From assembly GCA_934718155.1 (NCBI GenBank), contig CAKUZF010000003.1, positions 1 through 64,000 on the forward strand: DNA of 64,000 bases. The letters are read 5' to 3'. A model generated the notes under the pieces. The model was not told the origin of the DNA and searched no databases. It saw nothing but the letters and a program-made list of their open reading frames with translations. Below are positions 25,892 through 33,745 of the stretch, in pieces (position 1 is the first letter of the stretch; every line of letters starts with the position of its first letter). The translations under genes and the position numbers were made by a program. Source of the DNA: an uncultured Parabacteroides sp. GTDB lineage: Bacteria > Bacteroidota > Bacteroidia > Bacteroidales > Tannerellaceae.

Positions 25892-26941
25892 ATGAATATA
25901 GGAGATAAGGTGCGCTTCCTCAACAGCGTGGGCGGGGGCATCGTGAGAAGTTTCAAAGGGAAAGACCAAGTGATGGTGGAAGACGAGGACGGCTTCGAAA
26001 TACCGGCGTTCATCCGCGAATGCGTGGTAGTGGGCGATCGGGAGATGCAGGTGCACAGCGCCAACCGCCCGAAGATACAAGCGCCCGTCGAACCAGAACC
26101 CAAGCAGAAGCCTGAGCCAGAGGTGAAGGCAGAAGAGACCAGCGAAGGCGAGCGACTGAACGTCTACCTGGCCTTCCTGCCCAGCGACACGAAGAACTTC
26201 CAGCAGTGTGGCTACGAGACCTACTTCGTGAACGACAGCAACTACTACCTCTCTTTCAACTACATGAACCGGCAATCGGGCAGCTGGACAAGCCGCTATC
26301 AAGGCCTGGTTGAACCCAACACGAAGATCTTTCTCGAAGAGTTTGAGAAGCAAGAACTGCCCGATTTAGAGCGCATCTGCGTGCAGCTGATCGCCTTCAA
26401 GCAGGGCAAGAGCTACGCCTTGAAGAACGCCATCTCTGTCGAGCTGCATCTCGACACCGTGAAGTTCTATAAGCTGCACTGCTTCCTCGACAACGACTAT
26501 TTCGACGAGGGGGCCCTGCTCTGCCCCATCGTGCGCAACGACGTGCCCGAGCGCGAACTGCTCGTCTCGGCAACCGACCTGCAAGAGGCGATGCACCAAA
26601 AAACGCGCGAGGAGCGCAGAAAACCGCAATCCATCATCAAGCATAAGGCCAACAACAGCGCCATCCTCGAAGTGGACTTGCACATCAACGAACTGCTCGA
26701 CAACACCAACGGCTTAGACAACAACGCCATGCTGCACTATCAAATGGAGAAGTTCCACGAGGTATTGGCCAAGTATGCCGACCAAAAGGGACAAAAGATT
26801 GTCTTCATCCATGGCAAGGGCGACGGCGTGCTGCGCAAAGCCATCGAAAAAGAGCTGAAAACACGCTATAAGGCCTATTATTACCAAGATGCCTCTTTCC
26901 GAGAATATGGCTTCGGAGCCACGATGGTCACCATTAAATAG
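25892..26941 (+). CDS. DUF2027 protein with C-terminal Smr domain
   Basis: The 349-residue protein starts with a small beta-rich region (MNIGDKVRFLNSVGGGIVRS). A low-complexity Pro/Glu linker (about 65-85) comes next, then the DUF2027 region (about 90-230). The C-terminal Smr domain (about 255-349) carries VDLHINELL, FIHGKGDGVLRKAI and the ending YGFGATMV. Smr domains occur in MutS2 and in nucleases that act on DNA or mRNA, including collided-ribosome rescue. The combination is typical of Bacteroidetes, and its cellular role is not established. The next gene starts 8 bp later. Confidence 0.85.
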   Translation: MNIGDKVRFLNSVGGGIVRSFKGKDQVMVEDEDGFEIPAFIRECVVVGDREMQVHSANRPKIQAPVEPEPKQKPEPEVKAEETSEGERLNVYLAFLPSDTKNFQQCGYETYFVNDSNYYLSFNYMNRQSGSWTSRYQGLVEPNTKIFLEEFEKQELPDLERICVQLIAFKQGKSYALKNAISVELHLDTVKFYKLHCFLDNDYFDEGALLCPIVRNDVPERELLVSATDLQEAMHQKTREERRKPQSIIKHKANNSAILEVDLHINELLDNTNGLDNNAMLHYQMEKFHEVLAKYADQKGQKIVFIHGKGDGVLRKAIEKELKTRYKAYYYQDASFREYGFGATMVTIK

Positions 26942-26949
26942 GGCGAAGC

Positions 26950-27429
26950 ATGGCTACCGAGATTGAACGGAAATTCCTGGTCGCTGGCGATTTCCTGCCC
27001 GAAGCCGTCAGCAAGACCCGCATCGTGCAAGGCTACATCTGCTCCGCCAAGGGGCGCACGGTGCGCATCCGCATCCGCAACGAGAAGGGCTACCTGACCA
27101 TCAAAGGGCCCTCCGACGAAGCGGGTCTAAGCCGCTATGAGTTCGAACAGGAATTAGCCTTGGCCGATGCCGAGCAACTCTTTCGCCTCTGCGAGCCAGG
27201 CGCCATCGAGAAGGAGCGCTACCTGGTGCCTGCCGGCAAGCATACGTGGGAGGTGGACGTGTTTCATGGGGCCAACGAAGGACTGATCTTGGCCGAGATT
27301 GAACTGTCAGCCGAGGAGGAGGAGTTTATTCGCCCCGCCTGGTTGGGCCGGGAAGTGAGCGGCGACCGCCGCTTCTACAACTCATCGCTGACGAAACATC
27401 CCTTCAGCGAGTTCAAAAAGACGCTCTGA
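26950..27429 (+). CDS. CYTH-domain phosphohydrolase
   Basis: The 159-residue protein begins TEIERKFL, the ExExK signature of the CYTH (CyaB/thiamine triphosphatase) fold. Basic strands (RTVRIRIRNEKGYLTIKGP) and acidic metal-binding residues (YEFEQE, AEIELSAEEEE) line the tunnel. Bacterial members of this size are usually inorganic triphosphatases or of unknown substrate. It lies 8 bp after the DUF2027/Smr gene and is followed by a 22-bp repeat array that ends in a terminator hairpin. Confidence 0.9.
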   Translation: MATEIERKFLVAGDFLPEAVSKTRIVQGYICSAKGRTVRIRIRNEKGYLTIKGPSDEAGLSRYEFEQELALADAEQLFRLCEPGAIEKERYLVPAGKHTWEVDVFHGANEGLILAEIELSAEEEEFIRPAWLGREVSGDRRFYNSSLTKHPFSEFKKTL

Positions 27430-27468
27430 GAAGGCCCTGATTTTTCATGGTAACCGGAGCAAAAAAAC

Positions 27469-27600
27469 GACGGGCAACGGCGTAAAAAATGACGGGCAAC
27501 GGCGTAAAAAACGACGGGCAACGGAATAGAAAACGACGGGCAACAAAAATTAAAACGACGGGCAACGAAATTTAAAACGACGGGCAACGAAATTTAAGCC
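27469..27600. repeat. 22-bp tandem repeat, six units
   Basis: Copies of GACGGGCAACG begin at 27469, 27491, 27513, 27535, 27557 and 27579, exactly 22 bp apart. The rest of each unit is A-rich (GCGTAAAAAAC to AAATTTAAAAC). Just after the sixth unit an inverted half-copy (CGTTGTCCGTCGT) creates the terminator hairpin at 27574-27618. The same family appears in the opposite orientation at 60042-60205. There are no unique spacers, so it is not a CRISPR array. Confidence 0.93.
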
Positions 27601-27618
27601 GTTGTCCGTCGTTTTTTT
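27574..27618 (+). terminator. Terminator built from the last 22-bp repeat
   Basis: ACGACGGGCAACG in the final repeat pairs with CGTTGTCCGTCGT (one G-T pair) and is followed by T7. It probably terminates the CYTH-gene transcript, facing the convergent nagB. Confidence 0.85.
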
Positions 27619-27647
27619 ATGCAGTCTACTTGCCTATATCACGACGC

Positions 27648-28460
27648 TTATTTCAGCAATGAGCAGGGGCAAAGATGATCTTTCTCGATATCCTTGAAAT
27701 AGTTGTAGGTGCCTACCTTCAACTCAGCGCAAGCGGCCTCGTCGCAAACGATGATGCCCTTCGGATGGAGCTGCAACGCGGTGATTGTCCACATCTGGTT
27801 GACAGCGCCCTCAACAGCCTGCTGCAACGCGCGAGCCTTGTTGTGGCCATTCACCATGATCAACACCTCTTTAGCGTCGAGCACTGTGCCCACACCTACA
27901 GTAACAGCCGTCTTCGGCACCTTGTTTACATCGTTGTCGAAGAAACGAGAGTTGGCGATGATCGTGTCGGTCGTCAACGTTTTCATACGTGTGCGAGAGC
28001 TCAATGATGATCCCGGCTCGTTGAATGCCACGTGTCCATCAGGACCGATGCCACCCAAGAAGAGATCCACACCTCCAGCGGCCTTCATGCGTGCCTCATA
28101 GTTGGCGCACTCCGCCTCAATGTCATCGGCGTTACCATTCAAGATGTTTACGTTCTCCGGCTTGATGTCGATGTGGCTGAAGAAATTGTTCCACATGAAT
28201 GAGTGGTAGCTTTCGGGATGGTCCTTCGGCAGGCCAACATACTCGTCCATGTTGAACGTAATTACGTTCTGGAAAGAGATCACGCCCTGCTTGTTCAGCT
28301 CGATAAGGTTCTTATACATACCCAGCGGAGACGAGCCAGTGGGCAATCCTAACACAAAAGGCTTCTCAGCAGTCGGGTTGGCCGCTTTGATCTTCGCAGC
28401 CACATAGTTCGCCGCCCACTTTGAGAGTTGCTCGTAATTCGGTTCAATAATAAGTCTCAT
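27648..28460 (-). CDS. nagB: Glucosamine-6-phosphate deaminase
   Basis: The 270-residue protein matches NagB: GLPTGSSPLGMY at the phosphate site, FNMDEYVGL (catalytic Asp), GGIGPDGHVAFNEPGSS (catalytic His), and C-terminal ALQLHPKGIIVCDE. It converts glucosamine-6-phosphate to fructose-6-phosphate and ammonia, the committed step of amino-sugar use, and could serve the wall-recycling sugars released by the GH3 fusion elsewhere in the window. Its length is standard (266 in E. coli). It is downstream of fprA on the same strand. Confidence 0.97.
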   Translation of the reverse strand: MRLIIEPNYEQLSKWAANYVAAKIKAANPTAEKPFVLGLPTGSSPLGMYKNLIELNKQGVISFQNVITFNMDEYVGLPKDHPESYHSFMWNNFFSHIDIKPENVNILNGNADDIEAECANYEARMKAAGGVDLFLGGIGPDGHVAFNEPGSSLSSRTRMKTLTTDTIIANSRFFDNDVNKVPKTAVTVGVGTVLDAKEVLIMVNGHNKARALQQAVEGAVNQMWTITALQLHPKGIIVCDEAACAELKVGTYNYFKDIEKDHLCPCSLLK

Positions 28461-28487
28461 TGCTTTTACGTTTTAATATTTAGATTA

Positions 28488-29678
28488 TCAATTATGTATC
28501 TGTTTTGCCATTTCCTCGCCCAACGCCCAGCAAGCGGCGTAGTTGTCGGCCTTCATGGCCTGCTTCTGCTCAACAGGCGCGCCTACGGTCTGCCACTTCA
28601 TCTTCTCGCCAAAAGCGGCCAAGCGCTTCACGGCCGCGCCAGCCCACGAGAAGGAGCCGAAATAGCCGAAAAGACGGTTCTTCACCTCGCGCAACTCGAC
28701 CTTGTTGAGCAAAGCGTCCACCTCGGGGAAGAGCTGATTGCTATAGGTCGGGCTGCCGACAATCAGCCCCTTATAACGGAAGATGTCGGCCAAGATGTAA
28801 GAAGAGGGCGTTTTGCTGACATTGTGCATCACGACACGCTTCACGCCATGCTCGGCCAACGAAGCGGCGATGACCTCGGCCATCTGCTCGGTGTTGCCAT
28901 ACATGCTGCCATACACGACAACGACACCCTCCTCGGCCTCGTAGCGGCTCAAGCGGTCGTAAATCTCGACCGCCTTATGCGCATACTCCTGCCATACGGG
29001 GCCATGCGTTGAGCAAATGGTCTTAATCTCCAAGGCAGACAACTTCTGCAACGCACGCTGCACGGGGTTGCCATATTTGCCTACGATGTTGGCATAGTAG
29101 CGCACCATCTCGTCCCAGTAATGCGTGCAGTCCATATCCTTATCCACCACCGCGCCATCGAGCGTGCCGTAGGTGCCAAAGGCATCGGCCGAGAAGAGCA
29201 CCTTCTCCGTAGCGTCGTAGGTGACCATCACCTCCGGCCAGTGCACCATCGGAGCCATATAGAAACTGAGCTGATGATGGCCCGTATTGAGCGTATCGCC
29301 CTCTTTCACCTCATGAAGCCCCTCGGTGATGCCATGGAATCCCTCCAGCATACCAAAGGTCTTGCTGTTGCCCACGATCTTCACATTGGGATACTGCTGG
29401 CGAAGCAAGCGGATGCTGCCCGCATGATCAGGCTCCATATGATTGACGATCAAATAGTCTAACGCACGTCCCTGCAATGCGTCGACCACCTTCTTCAAGA
29501 AGATATCAGAGTAGCAAACATCTACGGTATCCACCAATACGGTCTGCTCGTCGACGATCAAATAGGCGTTGTAAGAGACGCCATAGGGCAACGGCCACAT
29601 ATTCTCGAAGAGAGCCTTCTGGCGGTCGTTGACTCCTACATAATAAATCTGATTTGCTATTTCTTTTAATCTATACAT
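28488..29678 (-). CDS. FprA-family A-type flavodiiron protein
   Basis: The 396-residue protein has an N-terminal metallo-beta-lactamase-like domain with the diiron ligands in NHMEPDHAG and STHGPVW, joined to a C-terminal flavodoxin domain (VVYGSMYGNTEQMAE, FMN-binding). Flavodiiron proteins reduce oxygen to water or NO to N2O in anaerobes, taking electrons from rubredoxin or a reductase. This suits an anaerobic gut-type organism coping with oxygen. It is followed by nagB 27 bp downstream. Confidence 0.95.
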   Translation of the reverse strand: MYRLKEIANQIYYVGVNDRQKALFENMWPLPYGVSYNAYLIVDEQTVLVDTVDVCYSDIFLKKVVDALQGRALDYLIVNHMEPDHAGSIRLLRQQYPNVKIVGNSKTFGMLEGFHGITEGLHEVKEGDTLNTGHHQLSFYMAPMVHWPEVMVTYDATEKVLFSADAFGTYGTLDGAVVDKDMDCTHYWDEMVRYYANIVGKYGNPVQRALQKLSALEIKTICSTHGPVWQEYAHKAVEIYDRLSRYEAEEGVVVVYGSMYGNTEQMAEVIAASLAEHGVKRVVMHNVSKTPSSYILADIFRYKGLIVGSPTYSNQLFPEVDALLNKVELREVKNRLFGYFGSFSWAGAAVKRLAAFGEKMKWQTVGAPVEQKQAMKADNYAACWALGEEMAKQIHN

Positions 29679-29749
29679 CCAACTTAAATTTTAAGACATG
29701 AACCGCCGCCTCCTTACAAGACCCACGATCCATGCCACATTCCTAACTT

Positions 29750-30571
29750 TTAATTCTTAACCTTCAGCGCCCTCCATACGCACCAGACCCCGGCCAGCAC
29801 GAAGGGAATGCTGAGCAGTTGGCCCATATTGAGCAACATGCCCGCCTCGAACGCCTCCTGGTCGTTCTTGACAAACTCGATGAAGAAACGGGCGCCGAAG
29901 ATGCAGATCATAAAGACACCGAAAATCAGTCCCTCCTTCTTCCAAGCCTCCTTGCGGAAATAGAGCCACATACAAAGCGCAAACGTCAGCAGATAGCAAA
30001 CGGCCTCGTAGAGCTGCGTGGGATGGCTGGGAGCCGAGAAGACCGGCTCCGCCCCTTGTCGCCAAGCATGTAGGTTCTCGATGAAGCGGAATGCCCAAGG
30101 CAGATCGGTTGGATGGCCATAAATCTCATGGTTCATCAGGTTGCCCAAACGAATCATGGCCGCCACCAAGCCAGTGGGCACCACCAGCTTATCGAACGTC
30201 CAAAGCATGGAGCGATGGCTCACTCGCTTCGAATAATAATAGATCGCGATGATGATACCCAACGTACCGCCATGGCTGGCCAAGCCCCCTTCCCAGATCT
30301 TCAAGATCTCGACGGGGTTCGCTAAGTAATAATCGGGCGCATAGAAAAGGCAATGCCCCAAGCGAGCGCCGATCACGGTGCCCAACATGGTGTAAATCAG
30401 CAACGAGTCGATCCATTCGGGAGGCAACTGCTCCTTTTTCCACATGCGCTCCACAATCTTATAACCAATAGCGAAGCCTAACGCAAAAGCCAAACCGTAC
30501 CAGCGGATTTCTCGTGATCCGATGGTGAATATCGCGGGGTCGGCCGTCCAGGTGATAAAGTCGAGTAACAT
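29750..30571 (-). CDS. lgt: Prolipoprotein diacylglyceryl transferase
   Basis: The 273-residue protein has seven predicted membrane segments, the family signature GGLASHGGTLG and RLGNLMNHEIYG around the active site. It adds diacylglycerol to the lipobox Cys of prolipoproteins, such as the SusD, coiled-coil and glutaminyl cyclase lipoproteins in this window. It begins 2 bp after the ddh stop, so it is co-transcribed with that gene. Confidence 0.96.
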   Translation of the reverse strand: MLLDFITWTADPAIFTIGSREIRWYGLAFALGFAIGYKIVERMWKKEQLPPEWIDSLLIYTMLGTVIGARLGHCLFYAPDYYLANPVEILKIWEGGLASHGGTLGIIIAIYYYSKRVSHRSMLWTFDKLVVPTGLVAAMIRLGNLMNHEIYGHPTDLPWAFRFIENLHAWRQGAEPVFSAPSHPTQLYEAVCYLLTFALCMWLYFRKEAWKKEGLIFGVFMICIFGARFFIEFVKNDQEAFEAGMLLNMGQLLSIPFVLAGVWCVWRALKVKN

Positions 30572-30573
30572 AA

Positions 30574-31470
30574 TTATACCAATCGTTTGATCAGGCTCTC
30601 CCGATCGCCATACAACATATCAATAATCGGCAACTCGATCATCGTGTATGATCCGGGCTGCTGCTTCATGCTGGCACGTGCCACCGACACCAGGATCTGG
30701 GCGGTCAGCGCAGGGTTGTTGATCTTCATGTCGAACTCAACCAACTGATTCTGCGTCTTGCCCGAAACGCCCTTGCGCACCAAGTTGACGCCGTGACCCA
30801 TATCCAGCAAGTTGTCGACACACTCCACCTGCATGACGTGTGTCTCGTCGTGAGCGAAATAGTCGTCTGCCTTGATTGCCGCAGCCACCTGCTTGAAGTC
30901 GTAACCCTCCTTCACCTCGATGTAAACCATACGGCGATGCACACCCGTGCCCAAAGGAATCGTCATGCTCAAAGCGGCTTTCACGCCCTCGATGGCCTTC
31001 ACGGCAACGGTATGACCCATGCTCATGCCGGGGCCAAAGTTGGTGTAGGTAATTCCCTTCGGCACCATCGCCTCCAACAGCGCACGCACCACAGAGTCGC
31101 TACCCGGATCCCAACCAGCCGAGATGACCGACACGGCTTTGTGCTCCTTCGCTACGCTATCCAACGAACGGCGCAAATCAGCGATACCCGTATGGATATC
31201 GAAGCTATCCACCGTGTTGATGCCCATAGCCAAGATCTTCTTCGCATTCTCCTCCACCTTGCGCGTAGGCGTAGCCAAGATAGCTACATCCACAGCTTCC
31301 AGCTTTTCAATACTGTCGGCCACAACATAAGGCCGCAACTCAACAGGCACGTCGTTCGGATTACGACGAATAACACCAGCCACCTCAAAATCAGGAGCGG
31401 CTTCAAGAGCCTCTAACACATATCTGCCAATATTTCCATAACCAACAATGGCAGCTCTAATCTTCTTCAT
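30574..31470 (-). CDS. ddh: meso-Diaminopimelate dehydrogenase
   Basis: The 298-residue protein has an N-terminal Rossmann fold (IRAAIVGYGNIGRYVLEAL), then the substrate region with SAGWDPGSDSVVRAL and FGPGMSMGHTVAV, matching meso-DAP D-dehydrogenase. It makes meso-DAP directly from tetrahydrodipicolinate with NADPH and ammonia, linking lysine and peptidoglycan synthesis. Its length agrees with the family. It is the first gene of a pair with lgt (2-bp gap). Confidence 0.95.
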   Translation of the reverse strand: MKKIRAAIVGYGNIGRYVLEALEAAPDFEVAGVIRRNPNDVPVELRPYVVADSIEKLEAVDVAILATPTRKVEENAKKILAMGINTVDSFDIHTGIADLRRSLDSVAKEHKAVSVISAGWDPGSDSVVRALLEAMVPKGITYTNFGPGMSMGHTVAVKAIEGVKAALSMTIPLGTGVHRRMVYIEVKEGYDFKQVAAAIKADDYFAHDETHVMQVECVDNLLDMGHGVNLVRKGVSGKTQNQLVEFDMKINNPALTAQILVSVARASMKQQPGSYTMIELPIIDMLYGDRESLIKRLV

Positions 31471-31520
31471 ACTTTATTATTTTTAGCTTTCTCAACTGTG
31501 CGCAAAGGTAACGATTAAAA

Positions 31521-32525
31521 TTAATCCCTATGGAAAGAATCCGGATAAATAATCGGTTGCTCCACGCCAGCGGCCGTACGAATCCACGACTTAAACTGGC
31601 GCTGACCCTCTGTCAGTTCGATCACACGAGCGCCATTGGGCAGGTGGTTGTAAACCGTATTACCGCCCGTATAGCGTCCGTAAGCCAACAACACATCATA
31701 CCAACATACGGCATAGTCGTCGTCATGATCGTGGCCAACGAAAATGCCCATGATATCTCCCTGCTCCTTCATGGCCGTAAAGAGGCCGGAGTTGAGCGCA
31801 GGCACACAAGCCTTCTCGCGACGAATGCCATAGAACTGCGCGGTCTCGTCAGACGCAGCCTGATGATACTCTGGCAAGGGGATATGAAAAAAGGCCAACG
31901 CAGGAACCGGCTTACCGCCATTTGCCTTCGTGAACTCCGAGCTACGGCGCACATACCAATCCACCTGATCGCGTTTGATATAGTCGTAGCCCTTAACGCC
32001 CTCGATTGTGCAATAGGTGTTCGAGTCGATGCAGTAAAGCGTCAGCTGAGTTTGCTCGCCAGTAGAGGCCTTGACAGGCAACACATAATTGCCCACACCC
32101 GACACGGCGGGCTCCTCGTCGGCAGTCAAACAGTAGGGCATGCTCTGCGCCACCTGCAAAAGCTGCTCCTTAGTGGCGCCCTGCTCATCGTCATGATTGC
32201 CAAAGACCGTCGCGAAAGGCACTTTCAAGTCGGAGATGGTCTGCAGCACATTGCGCATGTTCTCGATGCCCGGCTCGCTGAAAATTATATCGCCCGTAAG
32301 AATCACCAAATCGGGGCGCTCATCGTTGATAACTTGTCGAACTCGCTCGAAGGTGATCTCAGAGCGAGGATCTTGGTACTTTACGTGCAAATCGGTAAAC
32401 TGCACAATTTTGAACGTCTTATCAGATTTAAAACGCAACGACGGTTTCTGAGCGAAACCCGCAAAAGGCAAACAAGCCACAACAGAAAACAGTCCGGCCA
32501 TCAACAAATGTCGAATCTTCATCAT
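31521..32525 (-). CDS. Secreted calcineurin-like metallophosphoesterase
   Basis: The 334-residue protein has a signal peptide ending GFA, cleaved before Gln26. The dimetal site is complete: FTDLH (Asp, His), LTGDI (Asp), FGNHDD (Asn, His), AFFHIPL (His), and VGHDHDDDY (His pair). The family is close to purple-acid-like phosphatases of Bacteroidetes; the substrate is unknown. The tandem ATG pair at the start leaves 32525 and 32522 equally possible. The gene stands divergent from the Mfa2/FimB-like lipoprotein gene. Confidence 0.88.
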   Translation of the reverse strand: MMKIRHLLMAGLFSVVACLPFAGFAQKPSLRFKSDKTFKIVQFTDLHVKYQDPRSEITFERVRQVINDERPDLVILTGDIIFSEPGIENMRNVLQTISDLKVPFATVFGNHDDEQGATKEQLLQVAQSMPYCLTADEEPAVSGVGNYVLPVKASTGEQTQLTLYCIDSNTYCTIEGVKGYDYIKRDQVDWYVRRSSEFTKANGGKPVPALAFFHIPLPEYHQAASDETAQFYGIRREKACVPALNSGLFTAMKEQGDIMGIFVGHDHDDDYAVCWYDVLLAYGRYTGGNTVYNHLPNGARVIELTEGQRQFKSWIRTAAGVEQPIIYPDSFHRD

Positions 32526-32642
32526 ATTCTTATATTATTCTATATATGTCCTCTTCATGAGAGGGAAAATTGCTCAACATCCCCCCTCCGACAGCAAAAC
32601 TATAAAAAAACCACCGACAACGAAAATAATACTTCAAAAAAC

Positions 32643-32673
32643 TTTGCTAATCAACAACAAAGTGCTTCCTTTG
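32643..32673 (+). promoter_or_regulatory. Promoter of the lipoprotein gene at 32703
   Basis: TTTG (32643-32646) and TTCCTTTG (32666-32673) are spaced 19 bp apart, close to the Bacteroidetes consensus. They lie 30 bp before the start codon. Confidence 0.65.
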
Positions 32674-32702
32674 TAAAAAATATAACTTAAACATCAATAC
32701 TC

Positions 32703-33662
32703 ATGAGACATACACTTCTTACCGCATTTGCTTTCATGGCCGTTATCGGCACAAGTTGCGGAAGCGACGACAAAGAGTTCCCAAATCCCGAGCCAGAACA
32801 GACTCGTCTTGTTCCAATTCGATTTAAAATTGATTTGGATCAGGAAGTGCTCCCCTATCCGAAGACAAAGGCTATGCCTTCACTAGATATCGGAGAGCCA
32901 ACCCCGGCAAACAAGAGCGAGTCTTCGGGAACAGATTCTCCGGCAGACTACTTTGAATACATAGACTACGTAGTTTATCAGGTGGGTAAAAGTGTCCCCT
33001 ATAAGACAAGCCGCTTCACTTGTGGAAACGAAGAGACCAACGGCACAGATGCAAACATCCAAGATGAGCTTTTACCGGGCGAATACAACATTTGCTTCTT
33101 AGCCCACTCTGATGAAAAGGCTACGATAGATCAGGAGACCGCTGTTTTTGACAGAGTTGATGACACGTTCCATCACTACGTGACATTGGATATAAAAGAA
33201 GGAAGCGCCGTCGAGCAGACTTACAAACTCAAGCGCATCATCAGTAACATCGAGTTCGTGGCCAAAGACGTAGTAGTAGATTCGTTAAGCCATTTCCAGA
33301 TAAATGCAGAAGGCTATCGAAAAGCCATCGATGTAAAGACGGGATTTGCGACTGGCACAGCTACGACATACGAACAAAAAGATTATTTCCAACTCAAAGA
33401 TGTTGGAAAGAGTCTGACTCATAGTTTCTACACGTTCATTCTGCCTACAGAGTCGGACAAACTGAAGATTAATCTGACCACACTGGACAAGAAAAACGGC
33501 ATCACTCGTAAAAGAGAAGGCATCGAGGTGACGCCTAAACGAAACAAGATTGTCCGTTTTACAGGTGTGCTCTATACTCCGAAAGTTTCGGACGACCATT
33601 TCAACATCGAGATAGAAAAGGATTGGGACAGTACAATAGAAGACGAGGATATCGGAAAATAA
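32703..33662 (+). CDS. Mfa2/FimB-like cell-surface lipoprotein (tentative)
   Basis: The 319-residue protein has a lipoprotein signal (VIGTSCGSDD, Cys19). The SDDKE after the Cys matches acidic surface-export signals of Bacteroidetes lipoproteins. The beta-rich body includes LLPGEYNICFLAHSDE, YKLKRIISNIEFV and HSFYTFILPTESDKLKINL, the pattern of fimbrial anchor/minor-subunit proteins of the Mfa2/FimB type, though no strong signature is present. No other fimbrial gene is adjacent. It has its own promoter and terminator, so it is transcribed alone. Confidence 0.6.
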   Translation: MRHTLLTAFAFMAVIGTSCGSDDKEFPNPEPEQTRLVPIRFKIDLDQEVLPYPKTKAMPSLDIGEPTPANKSESSGTDSPADYFEYIDYVVYQVGKSVPYKTSRFTCGNEETNGTDANIQDELLPGEYNICFLAHSDEKATIDQETAVFDRVDDTFHHYVTLDIKEGSAVEQTYKLKRIISNIEFVAKDVVVDSLSHFQINAEGYRKAIDVKTGFATGTATTYEQKDYFQLKDVGKSLTHSFYTFILPTESDKLKINLTTLDKKNGITRKREGIEVTPKRNKIVRFTGVLYTPKVSDDHFNIEIEKDWDSTIEDEDIGK

Positions 33663-33684
33663 GTCCGGATCATAAATCCCTTAA

Positions 33685-33725
33685 GAAAAAGAAGGAGCGC
33701 CATTTTCATGACGCTCCTTCTTAGT
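33685..33725. terminator. Bidirectional terminator between the lipoprotein gene and rpoC
   Basis: AAGAAGGAGCG pairs with CGCTCCTTCTT around a 12-nt loop, with A-rich and T-rich flanks serving both convergent genes. Confidence 0.85.
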
Positions 33726-33745
33726 TTATAGAGGGAATAACTCAA

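Noticed and set aside
27469..27600. Possible CRISPR array
   Set aside because: The 22-bp units are contiguous, with no unique spacers, and no cas genes occur in the window.
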